This document shows positions 16,449 to 24,383 of a DNA stretch of 64,000 nt, piece after piece. Made by a program: the position numbers and the translations under genes. How positions within the stretch are numbered: the first letter of the stretch is position 1; each line of letters starts with the position of its first letter. The notes beneath the pieces are model-generated. The model saw only the letters and a program-made list of their open reading frames with translations. It did no database searches and was not told the DNA's origin. This DNA comes from Clostridia bacterium. GTDB lineage: Bacteria; Bacillota; Clostridia; Christensenellales; Aristaeellaceae. The stretch covers positions 1 to 64,000 of the forward strand of contig JAGBEX010000004.1 of NCBI GenBank assembly GCA_017936765.1. The letters are read 5' to 3'.

Positions 16449-18193
16449 TATGCGATCCCCCCTTCGTACTCGATGCCATTCTGGAGGCAGTAGGTCTCAT
16501 AGTAGTAGCCGCGATTCTTCAGCAGCTCCTGGTGGGTGCCGCGCTCGGCAATGGCGCCGTTGCGGTCAAGGACGAGGATCTGGTCGGCATCCTTCACAGA
16601 GGAGATGCGCTGGGCGATGATCAGCTTGGTGCAGTCGTAGGGCAGAGTTTTGAGCTGCTGCTGGATGTACTGCTCGGTCTCCATGTCCACGGCGGAGGTG
16701 GTGTCGTCCATGATGAGGATGCCGGGGCGCATGGCCAGGGCGCGGGCCAGGGCAATGCGCTGGCGCTGGCCGCCGGAAAGACCCACGCCACGCTCGCCGA
16801 TGATGGTGTCATACCCCTCCGGCAGCTTGGTGATAAAGTCGTCGGCAGCGGCACGGTTGGCAAAGTCGCGGACTTCCTCGAAGGTCAGCTCCTGGTTGCC
16901 AAAGGCCACATTGCCCTCGGCGGTATCGGAGAAGAGGAATACATCCTGAATGGCGGTGCCGATGCCGCCGCGCAGCTCCTGCAGCTTCCACTTGCGCACA
17001 TTGCAGTCGTCCACCAGTATCTCGCCCTGCTTTACATCGTAGAAGCGGGCCAGCAGCTGGATGATGGTGGTTTTGCCCGAACCCGTGGGACCCATGATGG
17101 CAATGGTCTCGCCGGGGTTGGCGGTGAAGGAGATATCCTTCAGCACGTCCTGCCCGTCATAGGCAAAGGACACATTGCGGAATTCCACCTTGCCCTGCAG
17201 CTTTTCGTGGGAAACGGCGCATTCGCTGTCCACAATGGAGGGCTTGCCCAGATCCATTTCCATGATCTTGTTGGCGCAGGTGGTGAAGCGCTGAAAATCG
17301 TTGAGCAGGTTGCCCAGCATACGCATGGGGTTGGCCAGCGCCCAGCTCAGGCTGGTGAAGATGGTCAATTCGCCAGGAGTCAGCTCGCCCTGGATCATGA
17401 ACAGGCCGCCCAGGAACACGGTGATCAGCGTCATGGCGTTGGCCAGGATCTCGATGAAGGGGTAGAAGCTGAGCCACAGCTTGTTGATGGCCAGGTGGGA
17501 ATCGCGGAAGGCGGCGGAGCGCTGGTCGAAGGCTTCCTTTTCGTGTTCCACACGAGCGAAGGCCTTCACCACGCGGTTGCCGGCAATGTTCTCCTGGGCT
17601 GCGGTGTTCATCTCGCTCAGCTTATCACGCATATTGATGAACAGCTGGCGTACCTTTTTGGAATACACCTTGGTGATGATCATCAAAAGCGGGGTCACGC
17701 ACACCAGCGTCAGCGCCAGCTTCCAATTGACGAAGAAGAAATAGATGGAGGTGGACAGGAACATCACCACGCTGTCCACGGCGGCATAGTCAATATAGGA
17801 AAGGAAATGACGGCACCAGTCCGTATCGGCGGACATACGGGTCATCAGGTCGCCGGTGCGGTGGGTGTCGAAAAAGCGCATATCCTGATACTGCAGCTTG
17901 GTAAACAGGCGGTTGCGCAGGTTGAACATGGTGTTCTGGCTGGTCTTTTCCAGGGAGATTACCATGTAATAGCGCATACATTCGCGCAGCACCTTAAAGC
18001 CCAGCATCGTCAGCAGAATGGACATGAGGGGATCGGGGTTCTGCGCCACGATGACCTCATCCACCAAGCGGGAGGTCAGGGTGGGGTTGATCAGCAGCAT
18101 TACCGAGGTGACCGCGCTGATGATCAGCGCAATGATATGCTTTCTGTGGAACGATTTGTCCATCACCGACCACAGCCATTTGATTTGCTGCAT
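16448..18193 (-). CDS. Heterodimeric ABC multidrug exporter subunit, degenerate ATP site
   Basis: This 581-residue half-transporter has six membrane helices followed by an ATPase domain with Walker A GPTGSGKTT and signature LSGGQRQR. The Walker B region reads ILIMDDTTSAVD, so the catalytic glutamate is replaced by aspartate, as expected for the non-hydrolysing site of heterodimeric exporters. I chose ATG 18193 with GGAGGAT upstream. A longer in-frame start at 18322 would lie upstream of the promoter at 18242-18270 and must be excluded. The promoter carries the palindrome CGTTGCA-N2-TGCAACG over its -35 box. Confidence 0.93.
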   Translation of the reverse strand: MQQIKWLWSVMDKSFHRKHIIALIISAVTSVMLLINPTLTSRLVDEVIVAQNPDPLMSILLTMLGFKVLRECMRYYMVISLEKTSQNTMFNLRNRLFTKLQYQDMRFFDTHRTGDLMTRMSADTDWCRHFLSYIDYAAVDSVVMFLSTSIYFFFVNWKLALTLVCVTPLLMIITKVYSKKVRQLFINMRDKLSEMNTAAQENIAGNRVVKAFARVEHEKEAFDQRSAAFRDSHLAINKLWLSFYPFIEILANAMTLITVFLGGLFMIQGELTPGELTIFTSLSWALANPMRMLGNLLNDFQRFTTCANKIMEMDLGKPSIVDSECAVSHEKLQGKVEFRNVSFAYDGQDVLKDISFTANPGETIAIMGPTGSGKTTIIQLLARFYDVKQGEILVDDCNVRKWKLQELRGGIGTAIQDVFLFSDTAEGNVAFGNQELTFEEVRDFANRAAADDFITKLPEGYDTIIGERGVGLSGGQRQRIALARALAMRPGILIMDDTTSAVDMETEQYIQQQLKTLPYDCTKLIIAQRISSVKDADQILVLDRNGAIAERGTHQELLKNRGYYYETYCLQNGIEYEGGIA

Positions 18194-18241
18194 ACGTACA
18201 TCCTCCACAAACGTGATTTGCAGTATTTGGATTGATTGTGA

Positions 18242-18270
18242 AGTATAGCACAACAACGTTGCATGTGCAA
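18242..18270 (-). promoter_or_regulatory. Sigma-A promoter of the ABC exporter operon
   Basis: Minus strand TTGCAC (18265-18270), a 17-bp spacer and TATACT (18242-18247) lie about 50 bp before ATG 18193. Confidence 0.88.
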
Positions 18271-18272
18271 CG
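18257..18272. promoter_or_regulatory. Perfect palindromic operator CGTTGCA-N2-TGCAACG (second copy)
   Basis: A perfect inverted repeat with 7-bp arms and a 2-bp centre covers the -35 box of the exporter promoter, identical in both arms and in placement to 6590-6605. Exporter operons of this kind are often under a MarR-, TetR- or GntR-type repressor; which family binds here is unknown. Confidence 0.78.
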
Positions 18273-18372
18273 ACCAGGATGGGAAAGTTAATGACCGTTT
18301 GGGAAATGCTGCGCTTCGTCAAAGCGGCAGAGCCACTTTGACGAGGTTTGCGCTACGTCGCACCATATAAAA

Positions 18373-18401
18373 TGTAGGGGCGAACTGTGTTCGCCCCTAC
18401 A
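18373..18401. repeat. Single TGTAGGGGCGAAC palindrome, possible terminator
   Basis: TGTAGGGGCGAAC and GTTCGCCCCTACA form a perfect 13-bp stem with a 3-nt loop. It lies 9 bp after the stop of the SGNH hydrolase gene and on that strand is followed by ATTTTATA, so it may double as a terminator. It is the most compact member of the palindrome family seen at 4656, 13401, 14438, 31325 and 43951. Confidence 0.7.
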
Positions 18402-18409
18402 CGGTTGCA

Positions 18410-19171
18410 TCAATATTTCGCTTTGATCTGCGCTGCCACAAAGGAGGCAATGTTCTCCTTCCAGCCCTCATCGGGATGCACCTCGCCATGCTCCTTGGCG
18501 ATCAGGCGGGAGAAGCCGCTTTCGTAGAAGCTGTCGATGACCTTCACCCCCAGGGCGCGGCATACCTTCATGATGATGTCCCGCTTGAGCAGCGTGGTTT
18601 CGTAGCTCATCCAGGGTATGTCCGTCCAGGTCTGCAAGGGCGTGGCCACAAACAGCTGGGCGTAGGGGAAGGCGCTTTGCAGGGTTTCGATGGCCCAGCG
18701 CAGGGCGGAGGCCATGCTGTTGCGAGTCAGCTCGGCGTAGGGCTGGCACAGCACGGCATCGGTGTCGTCCGCGGGGGTATTGTAGGGCTGGTTGCCATCG
18801 TTGGTGGAAATGGCAATGTAGAGGATATCCGGCATCGTGCCGTCGCCGGTGCCGAGGGCACCTTCTAATTGGAAGGGACCATCCACCGGGTGCCGCCAGC
18901 GGACGGCCTCCCCCTGGGGAGTGGCGGCCTGCAGCAGGCGGCGCACCTGGTTGGACAGCACATTGTCGGCGGTGTTGGTGTTGGGCGGCTCAATGAGGGT
19001 GACGGGGGTGATGTTCGTTTCTCCGTCATGCCAGTCGGTGCAGGTGGCGTAGCCGCAGGCGAAATTGCCCAACAGCCGGGCGTTGAGCTTCTGTGCCACC
19101 AGGGTGCCGATGCCCGTCACCTGGTCGGAGGTGATGCTGTCGCCCATGCAGGCGAAAACGGGGCGGCTCAT
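18410..19171 (-). CDS. SGNH/GDSL-type hydrolase
   Basis: The 253-residue cytosolic protein (no signal peptide) begins MSRPVFACMGDSITSDQ, giving the block I GDS nucleophile serine at about residue 12. Block II Gly appears in GNFACGYATC, and an STND segment supplies the block III Asn. The C-terminal catalytic His is in GEVHPDEGW, where the usual Asp three residues earlier is Gly. It may deacetylate sugars or oligosaccharides. ATG 19171 overlaps the stop of the GH27 gene (ATGA), so the two are coupled and probably act on the same glycan. A longer open frame up to 19417 is only a shadow of the GH27 gene. Confidence 0.8.
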   Translation of the reverse strand: MSRPVFACMGDSITSDQVTGIGTLVAQKLNARLLGNFACGYATCTDWHDGETNITPVTLIEPPNTNTADNVLSNQVRRLLQAATPQGEAVRWRHPVDGPFQLEGALGTGDGTMPDILYIAISTNDGNQPYNTPADDTDAVLCQPYAELTRNSMASALRWAIETLQSAFPYAQLFVATPLQTWTDIPWMSYETTLLKRDIIMKVCRALGVKVIDSFYESGFSRLIAKEHGEVHPDEGWKENIASFVAAQIKAKY

Positions 19172-20415
19172 GCTTCCTCCACAAACCACACGGCAGCGTC
19201 GTGGGCGTTCAGGGTGGCGGAGAGCTTCTTGCCCTTCTTGCCCGACCACAGCTCCGTGGCAGACTTGATGCCATTGAGTCCGGCCTCGGCTGCGTCCAGG
19301 CTCAGCTTGCGCTTCTTGTCGCTCAGGTTGAACAGGGCCACATACACGCCCTTGCCATCCTTGCGGGGAGCCACCCAGGCGGAAGCCTCGTCGGTGGTAT
19401 ACAGGGGGTGGGCGCACCAGGTGGTCTTCTGGATCTCCAGCAGGGGAGCGTTGGTCAGCAGCTCCAGGGTGAAGACATCGTTCTTGGTCATTTCAGCGCC
19501 GATCATCAGGGGGGAGCGCATCATGCACCACAGAGTCATCATGGTGCGCTGCTCCTCCTGGGTGAAGTGGGTCCAGTCGCCCTGATCCTCGCATTGGCGC
19601 AGGGCGCCCAGGGGCAGCATATCCGCATCGGGCCAATGGCCGGGGCCGGCGTGGATGCACCACTTCTCCGCCCGCTCGAACATGGCCTTGAGCAGATCCC
19701 ATTGATCCCAGAAGTCATCGGTGATGCGCCACATATTGGCGTAGGTCTTCAGATGCTCGGCACGCTCCAGCGGCGCAGCGCCGGGGGACAGGGACAGCAC
19801 CATGTCCCGTCCGCAATTGCGGCAGGCGTTGGAGATCAGCTCGATCTCCCGCTGGCAATGGGGATACTCGCGGGCGATGTCGTCGCACTTCACATAGTCC
19901 ACGCCCCATTGGGCATAGAGCTGGAAGATGCTGTTGTAGTAGGCCTGTGCCTCCGGCAGGTCGCACTTGAGGCCGTACATATCCGGGTTCCAGGCGCAGA
20001 TGGAGTTGGGGTTGGCCACCTGGCCACAGTTCTTGTCGCAGTTCAGGATGGGCAGCTGCTGGTGGGCGGCCATGCGGGGCATACCGCGCATGATGTGGAT
20101 GCCAAACTTCAGCCCAAGGCTATGGATGTAATCCGCCAGGGGCTTGAAGCCAGCGCCGCCCGCTGCGCTGGGGAAGCGGTTCTCTGCGGGGAGCAGGCGG
20201 CCATATTCATCCATGCACAGGGGCGCAAAAGGAACATATTCATGGGTGGAGGCGGTGGGTTGATACCATTGGATATCCACCACGATGTACTCCCAGCCGT
20301 AGTCCTTGAGGTGCTTGGCCATATAATCGGCATTCTGTTTCACGATGTCTTCGGTCACAGCGGCGCCGTAGCAGTCCCAGCTGTTCCAGCCCATGGGCGG
20401 GTACTGAGCGACCAT
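19168..20415 (-). CDS. GH27 alpha-galactosidase family enzyme
   Basis: The 415-residue protein opens with the family start PPMGWNSWD. The nucleophile is Asp178 in YVKCDD and the acid/base is in WRITDD (Asp233 or Asp234). A beta-sandwich domain follows from about residue 320. There is no signal peptide, so it acts inside the cell on imported alpha-galactosides. ATG 20415 sits 8 bp after AGGAGG; the earlier in-frame ATG at 20433 overlaps that site. It is the first gene of a two-gene operon with the SGNH hydrolase and is divergent from a GH51 arabinofuranosidase. Beta-L-arabinopyranosidase activity, also known in GH27, is an alternative. Confidence 0.9.
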   Translation of the reverse strand: MVAQYPPMGWNSWDCYGAAVTEDIVKQNADYMAKHLKDYGWEYIVVDIQWYQPTASTHEYVPFAPLCMDEYGRLLPAENRFPSAAGGAGFKPLADYIHSLGLKFGIHIMRGMPRMAAHQQLPILNCDKNCGQVANPNSICAWNPDMYGLKCDLPEAQAYYNSIFQLYAQWGVDYVKCDDIAREYPHCQREIELISNACRNCGRDMVLSLSPGAAPLERAEHLKTYANMWRITDDFWDQWDLLKAMFERAEKWCIHAGPGHWPDADMLPLGALRQCEDQGDWTHFTQEEQRTMMTLWCMMRSPLMIGAEMTKNDVFTLELLTNAPLLEIQKTTWCAHPLYTTDEASAWVAPRKDGKGVYVALFNLSDKKRKLSLDAAEAGLNGIKSATELWSGKKGKKLSATLNAHDAAVWFVEEA

Positions 20416-20460
20416 AAGGGGTTCCTCCTTCAAATAGATGTGGTTGTGCGTTGTGGGGAA

Positions 20461-20489
20461 ATTATAGCATCTTTTTTCAGACGAAACAA
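20461..20489 (-). promoter_or_regulatory. Promoter of GH27-SGNH operon
   Basis: Minus strand TTGTTT (20484-20489), 17-bp spacer and perfect TATAAT (20461-20466). Confidence 0.78.
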
Positions 20490-20533
20490 TCCGTTTGTGG
20501 TATTTTCATCTTTTCTTGCACAGGTGGATATGA

Positions 20534-20539
20534 TATAAT
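20534..20539 (+). promoter_or_regulatory. -10 element of the GH51 gene
   Basis: A perfect TATAAT lies 45 bp before the GH51 start; no good -35 box is visible at 16-18 bp (TTTTCT), which suggests a weak or activator-dependent promoter. Confidence 0.5.
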
Positions 20540-20583
20540 CTTTGCGAAGCACGCGCCCATGGCGCACGAGCAAGGAGCGTACT

Positions 20584-22035
20584 ATGCAAAAGATCACATT
20601 GAATCCCGCCCGCAGCGCGGGAACCATCAACAAGAACATCTTCGGCCATTTTTCCGAGCATCTGGGTCGCTGCATCTATGGCGGCCTGTTCGTGGGTAAG
20701 GACAGCCCCATCCCCAACAAGAACGGTATGCGTACCGACGTGGTGGAGGCCCTCAAAAATATCAAGGTGCCTGTGCTGCGCTGGCCCGGCGGCTGCTTTG
20801 CCGATGAGTACCATTGGGAAGACGGCATCGGCGCCCAGGAAAACCGCAAGCGCATGGTGAATACCAACTGGGGCGGTGTGGTGGAGGATAACTCCTTCGG
20901 CACCCACGAGTTCCTGGAGCTGTGCGAGCAGATCGGCTGCGAACCCTACATCAATGCCAATGTGGGCAGCGGTACCGTGCGTGAAATGGCCGAGTGGGTG
21001 GAATACCTGAACTCCGAGGGCGATTCCACCGTGGTGAAGAAGCGCTGGGCCAACGGCCGCAAGGATCCCTGGGGCGTGAAGTTCTGGGGCGTGGGCAACG
21101 AGAGCTGGGGCTGCGGCGGCAATATGCGCCCCGAATACTATGCCGACGAGTACCGCAAGTTCCAGACCTATTGCCGCAACTATGGCAAGAACCGCCTGTT
21201 CCGCATCGCCTGCGGCCCCAATGGCGGCGACTATAACTGGACGGAAGTGCTGATGAAGAACGCCCGTGGCTACATGGACGCCCTGACCCTGCACTTCTAC
21301 ACCGTTTGCGGTGACCGCTGGGAGGACAAGCGCGCTGCCACCGGCTTCAACAGCGAGGAGTATTACCGCACGTTGTGCCACTCCACCAAGATGGAGGAGC
21401 TGGTGACCCGCCACAGCGAGATCATGGATCGCTATGATCCCGAGAAGAAGGTCGCCCTCATCGTGGACGAGTGGGGCAACTGGTTCGACGTGGAACCTGG
21501 CACCAACCCCGGCTTCCTCTACCAGCAGAACACCATGCGCGATGCCATGGTGGCCGCCATCACCCTGAATGTGTTCATGAACCATTGCGACCGCGTGTGC
21601 ATGGCCAACCTGGCCCAGACGGTAAACGTTTTGCAGTCCGTGATCCTCACCGAGGGCGACAAGATGGTCAAGACCCCCACCTATCACGTGTTCGACCTGT
21701 ACAAGGCGCACCAGGATGCCCAGCAGGTGGACTGCTTTGTGGAATCCGAAGAGGTGGGCGAGGGTCAGTTCACCCTGCCCCAGGTCATCGCCTCTGCCTC
21801 CCAGAAGGATGGCAAGGTCACGCTGACCCTGGCCAACACCTCCATGGACAAGGCCACCGAGGTGGAGATCGCCGGTGTGTGCCTGTGCAAGGCCCAGGGC
21901 CGCATCCTGCAGGGCGAAGCCACCCAGTACAACGATTTTGACAACAGCCCCCTGGCCGTGGAAGCCTTCGACGGCATCGAGGGCAACAAGGTCAAGCTGC
22001 CCGCCTGCTGCGTGGTGGAGCTGACCATCGGCTAA
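20584..22035 (+). CDS. GH51 alpha-L-arabinofuranosidase
   Basis: The 483-residue cytosolic enzyme removes terminal arabinofuranosyl groups from arabino-oligosaccharides. The acid/base Glu173 is in GNESWGCGG and the nucleophile Glu296 in VDEWGNW. Both sit in the TIM barrel, which is followed by a C-terminal beta-sandwich domain. [15 protein letters not shown] at the N-terminus is family-typical. ATG 20584 follows AAGGAG; an upstream in-frame start at 20542 lies next to the -10 box and is unlikely. Divergent placement from the GH27/SGNH operon suggests joint use of arabinogalactan- or pectin-side-chain fragments. Confidence 0.95.
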   Translation: MQKITLNPARSAGTINKNIFGHFSEHLGRCIYGGLFVGKDSPIPNKNGMRTDVVEALKNIKVPVLRWPGGCFADEYHWEDGIGAQENRKRMVNTNWGGVVEDNSFGTHEFLELCEQIGCEPYINANVGSGTVREMAEWVEYLNSEGDSTVVKKRWANGRKDPWGVKFWGVGNESWGCGGNMRPEYYADEYRKFQTYCRNYGKNRLFRIACGPNGGDYNWTEVLMKNARGYMDALTLHFYTVCGDRWEDKRAATGFNSEEYYRTLCHSTKMEELVTRHSEIMDRYDPEKKVALIVDEWGNWFDVEPGTNPGFLYQQNTMRDAMVAAITLNVFMNHCDRVCMANLAQTVNVLQSVILTEGDKMVKTPTYHVFDLYKAHQDAQQVDCFVESEEVGEGQFTLPQVIASASQKDGKVTLTLANTSMDKATEVEIAGVCLCKAQGRILQGEATQYNDFDNSPLAVEAFDGIEGNKVKLPACCVVELTIG

Positions 22036-22051
22036 CACGCTGCTATTTCAG

Positions 22052-22084
22052 CCGCTCCTGTCAGGATGATGGGAGCGGTTTTTT
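22052..22084 (+). terminator. Terminator of GH51 gene
   Basis: CCGCTCC/GGAGCGG hairpin followed by six Ts. Confidence 0.9.
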
Positions 22085-22092
22085 GCTCCATG

Positions 22093-22231
22093 CCTTGGCT
22101 CCCCCTCTGGGGGAGCTGTCGCCGCAAGGCGACTGAGAGGGCTGCGCCACATGCTTTCTGCTGTGTGGTCATGCGAGGGAAGCCCTCTCAGTCAGCTAAA
22201 GCTGACAGCTCTCCCAGGGGGAGAGCCAAGG
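22093..22231. repeat. MITE-like inverted-repeat element (CCTTGGCTC ends)
   Basis: A 139-bp element starts CCTTGGCTCCCCC and ends with its inverted copy GGGGGAGAGCCAAGG. The arms, about 60 bp each, share GGGAGCTGTC and CTGAGAGGGCT blocks and contain inner hairpins (GTCGCCGCAAGGCGAC, GTCAGCTAAAGCTGAC). It has no reading frame. A half copy lies at 60199-60252, and related pieces occur near 2255-2310 and 31195-31235. Confidence 0.8.
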
Positions 22232-22284
22232 CGTGAGCGATGGTGCTGTGTTTTGTAACAATACCCTCTTTTCTGCGGCGCCCC

Positions 22285-22312
22285 TTGACTTTCCACGCCT
22301 CTCATGTACAAT
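22285..22312 (+). promoter_or_regulatory. Promoter of the MATE gene
   Basis: TTGACT (22285-22290), 16-bp spacer, TACAAT (22307-22312), 32 bp before the start codon. Confidence 0.8.
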
Positions 22313-22344
22313 AGGAAGCGCTACATTCCAAGGAGGCAATACTT

Positions 22345-23739
22345 ATGTTCAAGCGCTATATTGGCGATAAGAGTTTCTACAAGGCGGTGCTGGCGCTGGC
22401 TATTCCGCTGGTGATCCAGCAGGCCATTACCAGCTTCGTCAACCTGCTGGACAATGTGATGGTGGGCGGATTGGGTACCGAGTCCATCAGCGCGGTGGCG
22501 GTGGTGAACCAGATCTTCATGGTGTTCAACCTGAGCCTGTTCGGCGGGCTGAGCGGCGCGTCCATCTTTGGTGCGCAGTTCTTTGGCAAGGGCGACATGA
22601 AGGGTATGCGGGATACCTTCCGCTTCAAGATGATCTTCGGCGTGGTGCTGACCGTGGTGGGTACGCTGCTGCTGGTGGTGTGCGGCGAGACCTTCATCGG
22701 CCTGTTTTTGCAGGGCGAGGCGGACGGCGGCTCCACAGAGCTGGCGCTCAGCGAGGGACTGAAGTATCTGCACATCATGCTGTGGGGCTTCTTCCCCTTC
22801 ATGGTGGTGCAGGGCTATGTCAGCAGCCTGCGCGAGACCGGCGAGACCTATGCCCCCATGAAGGCCAGTGTCATCGCCATTTTGCTGAACCTGGTGCTGA
22901 ACTATGTGCTGATCTTCGGTCACTTCGGCTTCCCGCGGCTGGGCGTGGCGGGCGCAGCGCTGGCCACGGTGATCTCCCGCTATGTGGAGATGGTCTACAT
23001 CCTGCTCCATGCCCACCGGCATCCGGAGAAGTACCACTTTCTGCATGGCGCTTACCACAGCCTGCACATTGATGGCGGGCTGCTGAAGAAGATCGCCATC
23101 ACCGGCACGCCCCTGATGCTCAATGAGGTGCTGTGGTCCCTGGGCATGACCTTCATCAACCAGAGCTACTCCACCCGCGGCTTGTCTGCGGTGGCGGCCA
23201 TCAATATTACCGGCACGGCCTGGAACCTGTTCTGCGTGGTGATGTTCGCCATGGGCAGCGCGGTGGCCATCATGGTGGGACAGAGGCTGGGCGCTGGCGA
23301 CAAGGAAGGCGCACGGGACGTGGATCGCAAGCTGGTGTTCCTTACGGTGGTGATGCACATCATCATGGGTGCGCTGCTGATCCTCTGCTCCGGGCTGATC
23401 CCGCTGATGTATAATATTGAAGACAATGTGCGGGAGCTGACCCGCCAGCTGCTGATCGTGGCGGGTGCGTCCCTGCCCATCCATGCCTATGTCCACGTGG
23501 TGTACTTCACCATCCGCTCCGGCGGCAAAACGGTGATCACCTTCCTGTTCGACTGTGTGTATACCTGGGTGGTGCCGGTGGCGCTGGCCTTTGCGCTGTG
23601 CCACTTTACCCAGCTGCCGGTGCTGTGGGTATATTTCGCCATCCAGTTCATCGATGTGATCAAGGTAGTCATCGGCGCGCTGATGCTCAAGTCCGACTTC
23701 TGGGCCAACAATGTGGTGAACGAGGTCAGCGACGTATAA
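22345..23739 (+). CDS. MATE family multidrug/cation efflux transporter
   Basis: The 464-residue protein has twelve predicted membrane helices arranged as two MatE halves (about residues 15-200 and 235-440). The first helix region VIQQAITSFVNLLDNVMVGGLG is typical of the DinF/NorM superfamily. It probably exports cationic compounds using an ion gradient. ATG 22345 follows AAGGAGG. The next gene, for a coat protein, begins 41 bp downstream and may share the transcript. Confidence 0.93.
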   Translation: MFKRYIGDKSFYKAVLALAIPLVIQQAITSFVNLLDNVMVGGLGTESISAVAVVNQIFMVFNLSLFGGLSGASIFGAQFFGKGDMKGMRDTFRFKMIFGVVLTVVGTLLLVVCGETFIGLFLQGEADGGSTELALSEGLKYLHIMLWGFFPFMVVQGYVSSLRETGETYAPMKASVIAILLNLVLNYVLIFGHFGFPRLGVAGAALATVISRYVEMVYILLHAHRHPEKYHFLHGAYHSLHIDGGLLKKIAITGTPLMLNEVLWSLGMTFINQSYSTRGLSAVAAINITGTAWNLFCVVMFAMGSAVAIMVGQRLGAGDKEGARDVDRKLVFLTVVMHIIMGALLILCSGLIPLMYNIEDNVRELTRQLLIVAGASLPIHAYVHVVYFTIRSGGKTVITFLFDCVYTWVVPVALAFALCHFTQLPVLWVYFAIQFIDVIKVVIGALMLKSDFWANNVVNEVSDV

Positions 23740-23780
23740 TGTCTCCGGCGCTGGGGCAAGCTTCCAGCGAGGTGATGTAT

Positions 23781-24248
23781 ATGATGTGGACGCAGAAAGA
23801 AGCGTCGCTCCTGGAAGACCTGAAGGCACAAGAGAAGCTCTGCATCGAGAAATACGGCAAGTATGCCCAGCAGGCCAAGGATCCCCAGCTGAAGCAGCTC
23901 TTCAGCCAGATCCAGCAGACCGAGCAGCAGCACGAGCAGACCGTGACCCAGATGCTGAACGGTACCATTCCTCAAATGCCCCAGCAGGGCGGCGGCCAGC
24001 AGCAGGACCAGCAGATGGGTCAGCTGCCTGCCTATGGCCAGCAGCCCACGCCGGACAAGCAGGACGATGCTTACCTGTGCCAGGACGCCCTGAGCATGGA
24101 AAAGCACGTCAGCGGTGTGTACAACATGAGCGTGTTTGAATTCCGTGCGCCCCAGGCGCGGGACGTGCTGAGCCACCTGCAAAAGGAGGAGCAGCAGCAC
24201 GGCGAGATGCTCTACGGCTATATGGCGAAAAACGGTATGCAGGCATGA
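23781..24248 (+). CDS. Spore coat CotF-family protein
   Basis: The 155-residue protein has an N-terminal helical hairpin (about 1-55), a Q/G/P-rich linker (about 60-95) and a C-terminal helical pair with the coat-F-like block ALSMEKHVSGVYN and EEQQHGEMLYGYM. Histidine- and glutamate-containing helices resemble a ferritin-like four-helix bundle. The ATG at 23781 follows GAGGTGAT, a very good ribosome site; the longer frames starting at 23598 or 23739 run into the MATE gene. It suggests the organism forms spores or descends from spore formers. Confidence 0.82.
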   Translation: MMWTQKEASLLEDLKAQEKLCIEKYGKYAQQAKDPQLKQLFSQIQQTEQQHEQTVTQMLNGTIPQMPQQGGGQQQDQQMGQLPAYGQQPTPDKQDDAYLCQDALSMEKHVSGVYNMSVFEFRAPQARDVLSHLQKEEQQHGEMLYGYMAKNGMQA

Positions 24249-24253
24249 TCAAA

Positions 24254-24290
24254 GGGAGGCAGCCGGAGTGGTTGCCTCCCTGAAAATTTT
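24254..24290 (+). terminator. Terminator after the coat protein gene
   Basis: GGGAGGCA/TGCCTCCC-type hairpin followed by TGAAAATTTTT. Confidence 0.7.
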
Positions 24291-24296
24291 TATATT

Positions 24297-24308
24297 GGTA
24301 ACGTTTCC
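24297..24308. promoter_or_regulatory. LacI-type operator candidate before the GH31 gene
   Basis: GGTAACGTTTCC is a near-palindrome (10 of 12 positions) with the central ACGT typical of LacI/CcpA-type sites, located about 80 bp before the GH31 start. No regulator gene is adjacent. Confidence 0.35.
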
Positions 24309-24383
24309 GGAAGGAGAAACGCCTCCTTTGGCGAATGCTATCCACGTACCCCATTGAAGATGAAGAAAGCAGGGTGTCATGAC

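Noticed and set aside
18194-18322. N-terminal extension of the first ABC exporter subunit
   Set aside because: The extension would start upstream of the promoter and operator at 18242-18272; the ATG at 18193 has a good ribosome site.
19172-19417. 82-residue N-terminal extension of the SGNH hydrolase
   Set aside because: It lies entirely inside the GH27 gene in another frame and reads as nonsense; the ATG at 19171 with GGAGGA is convincing.
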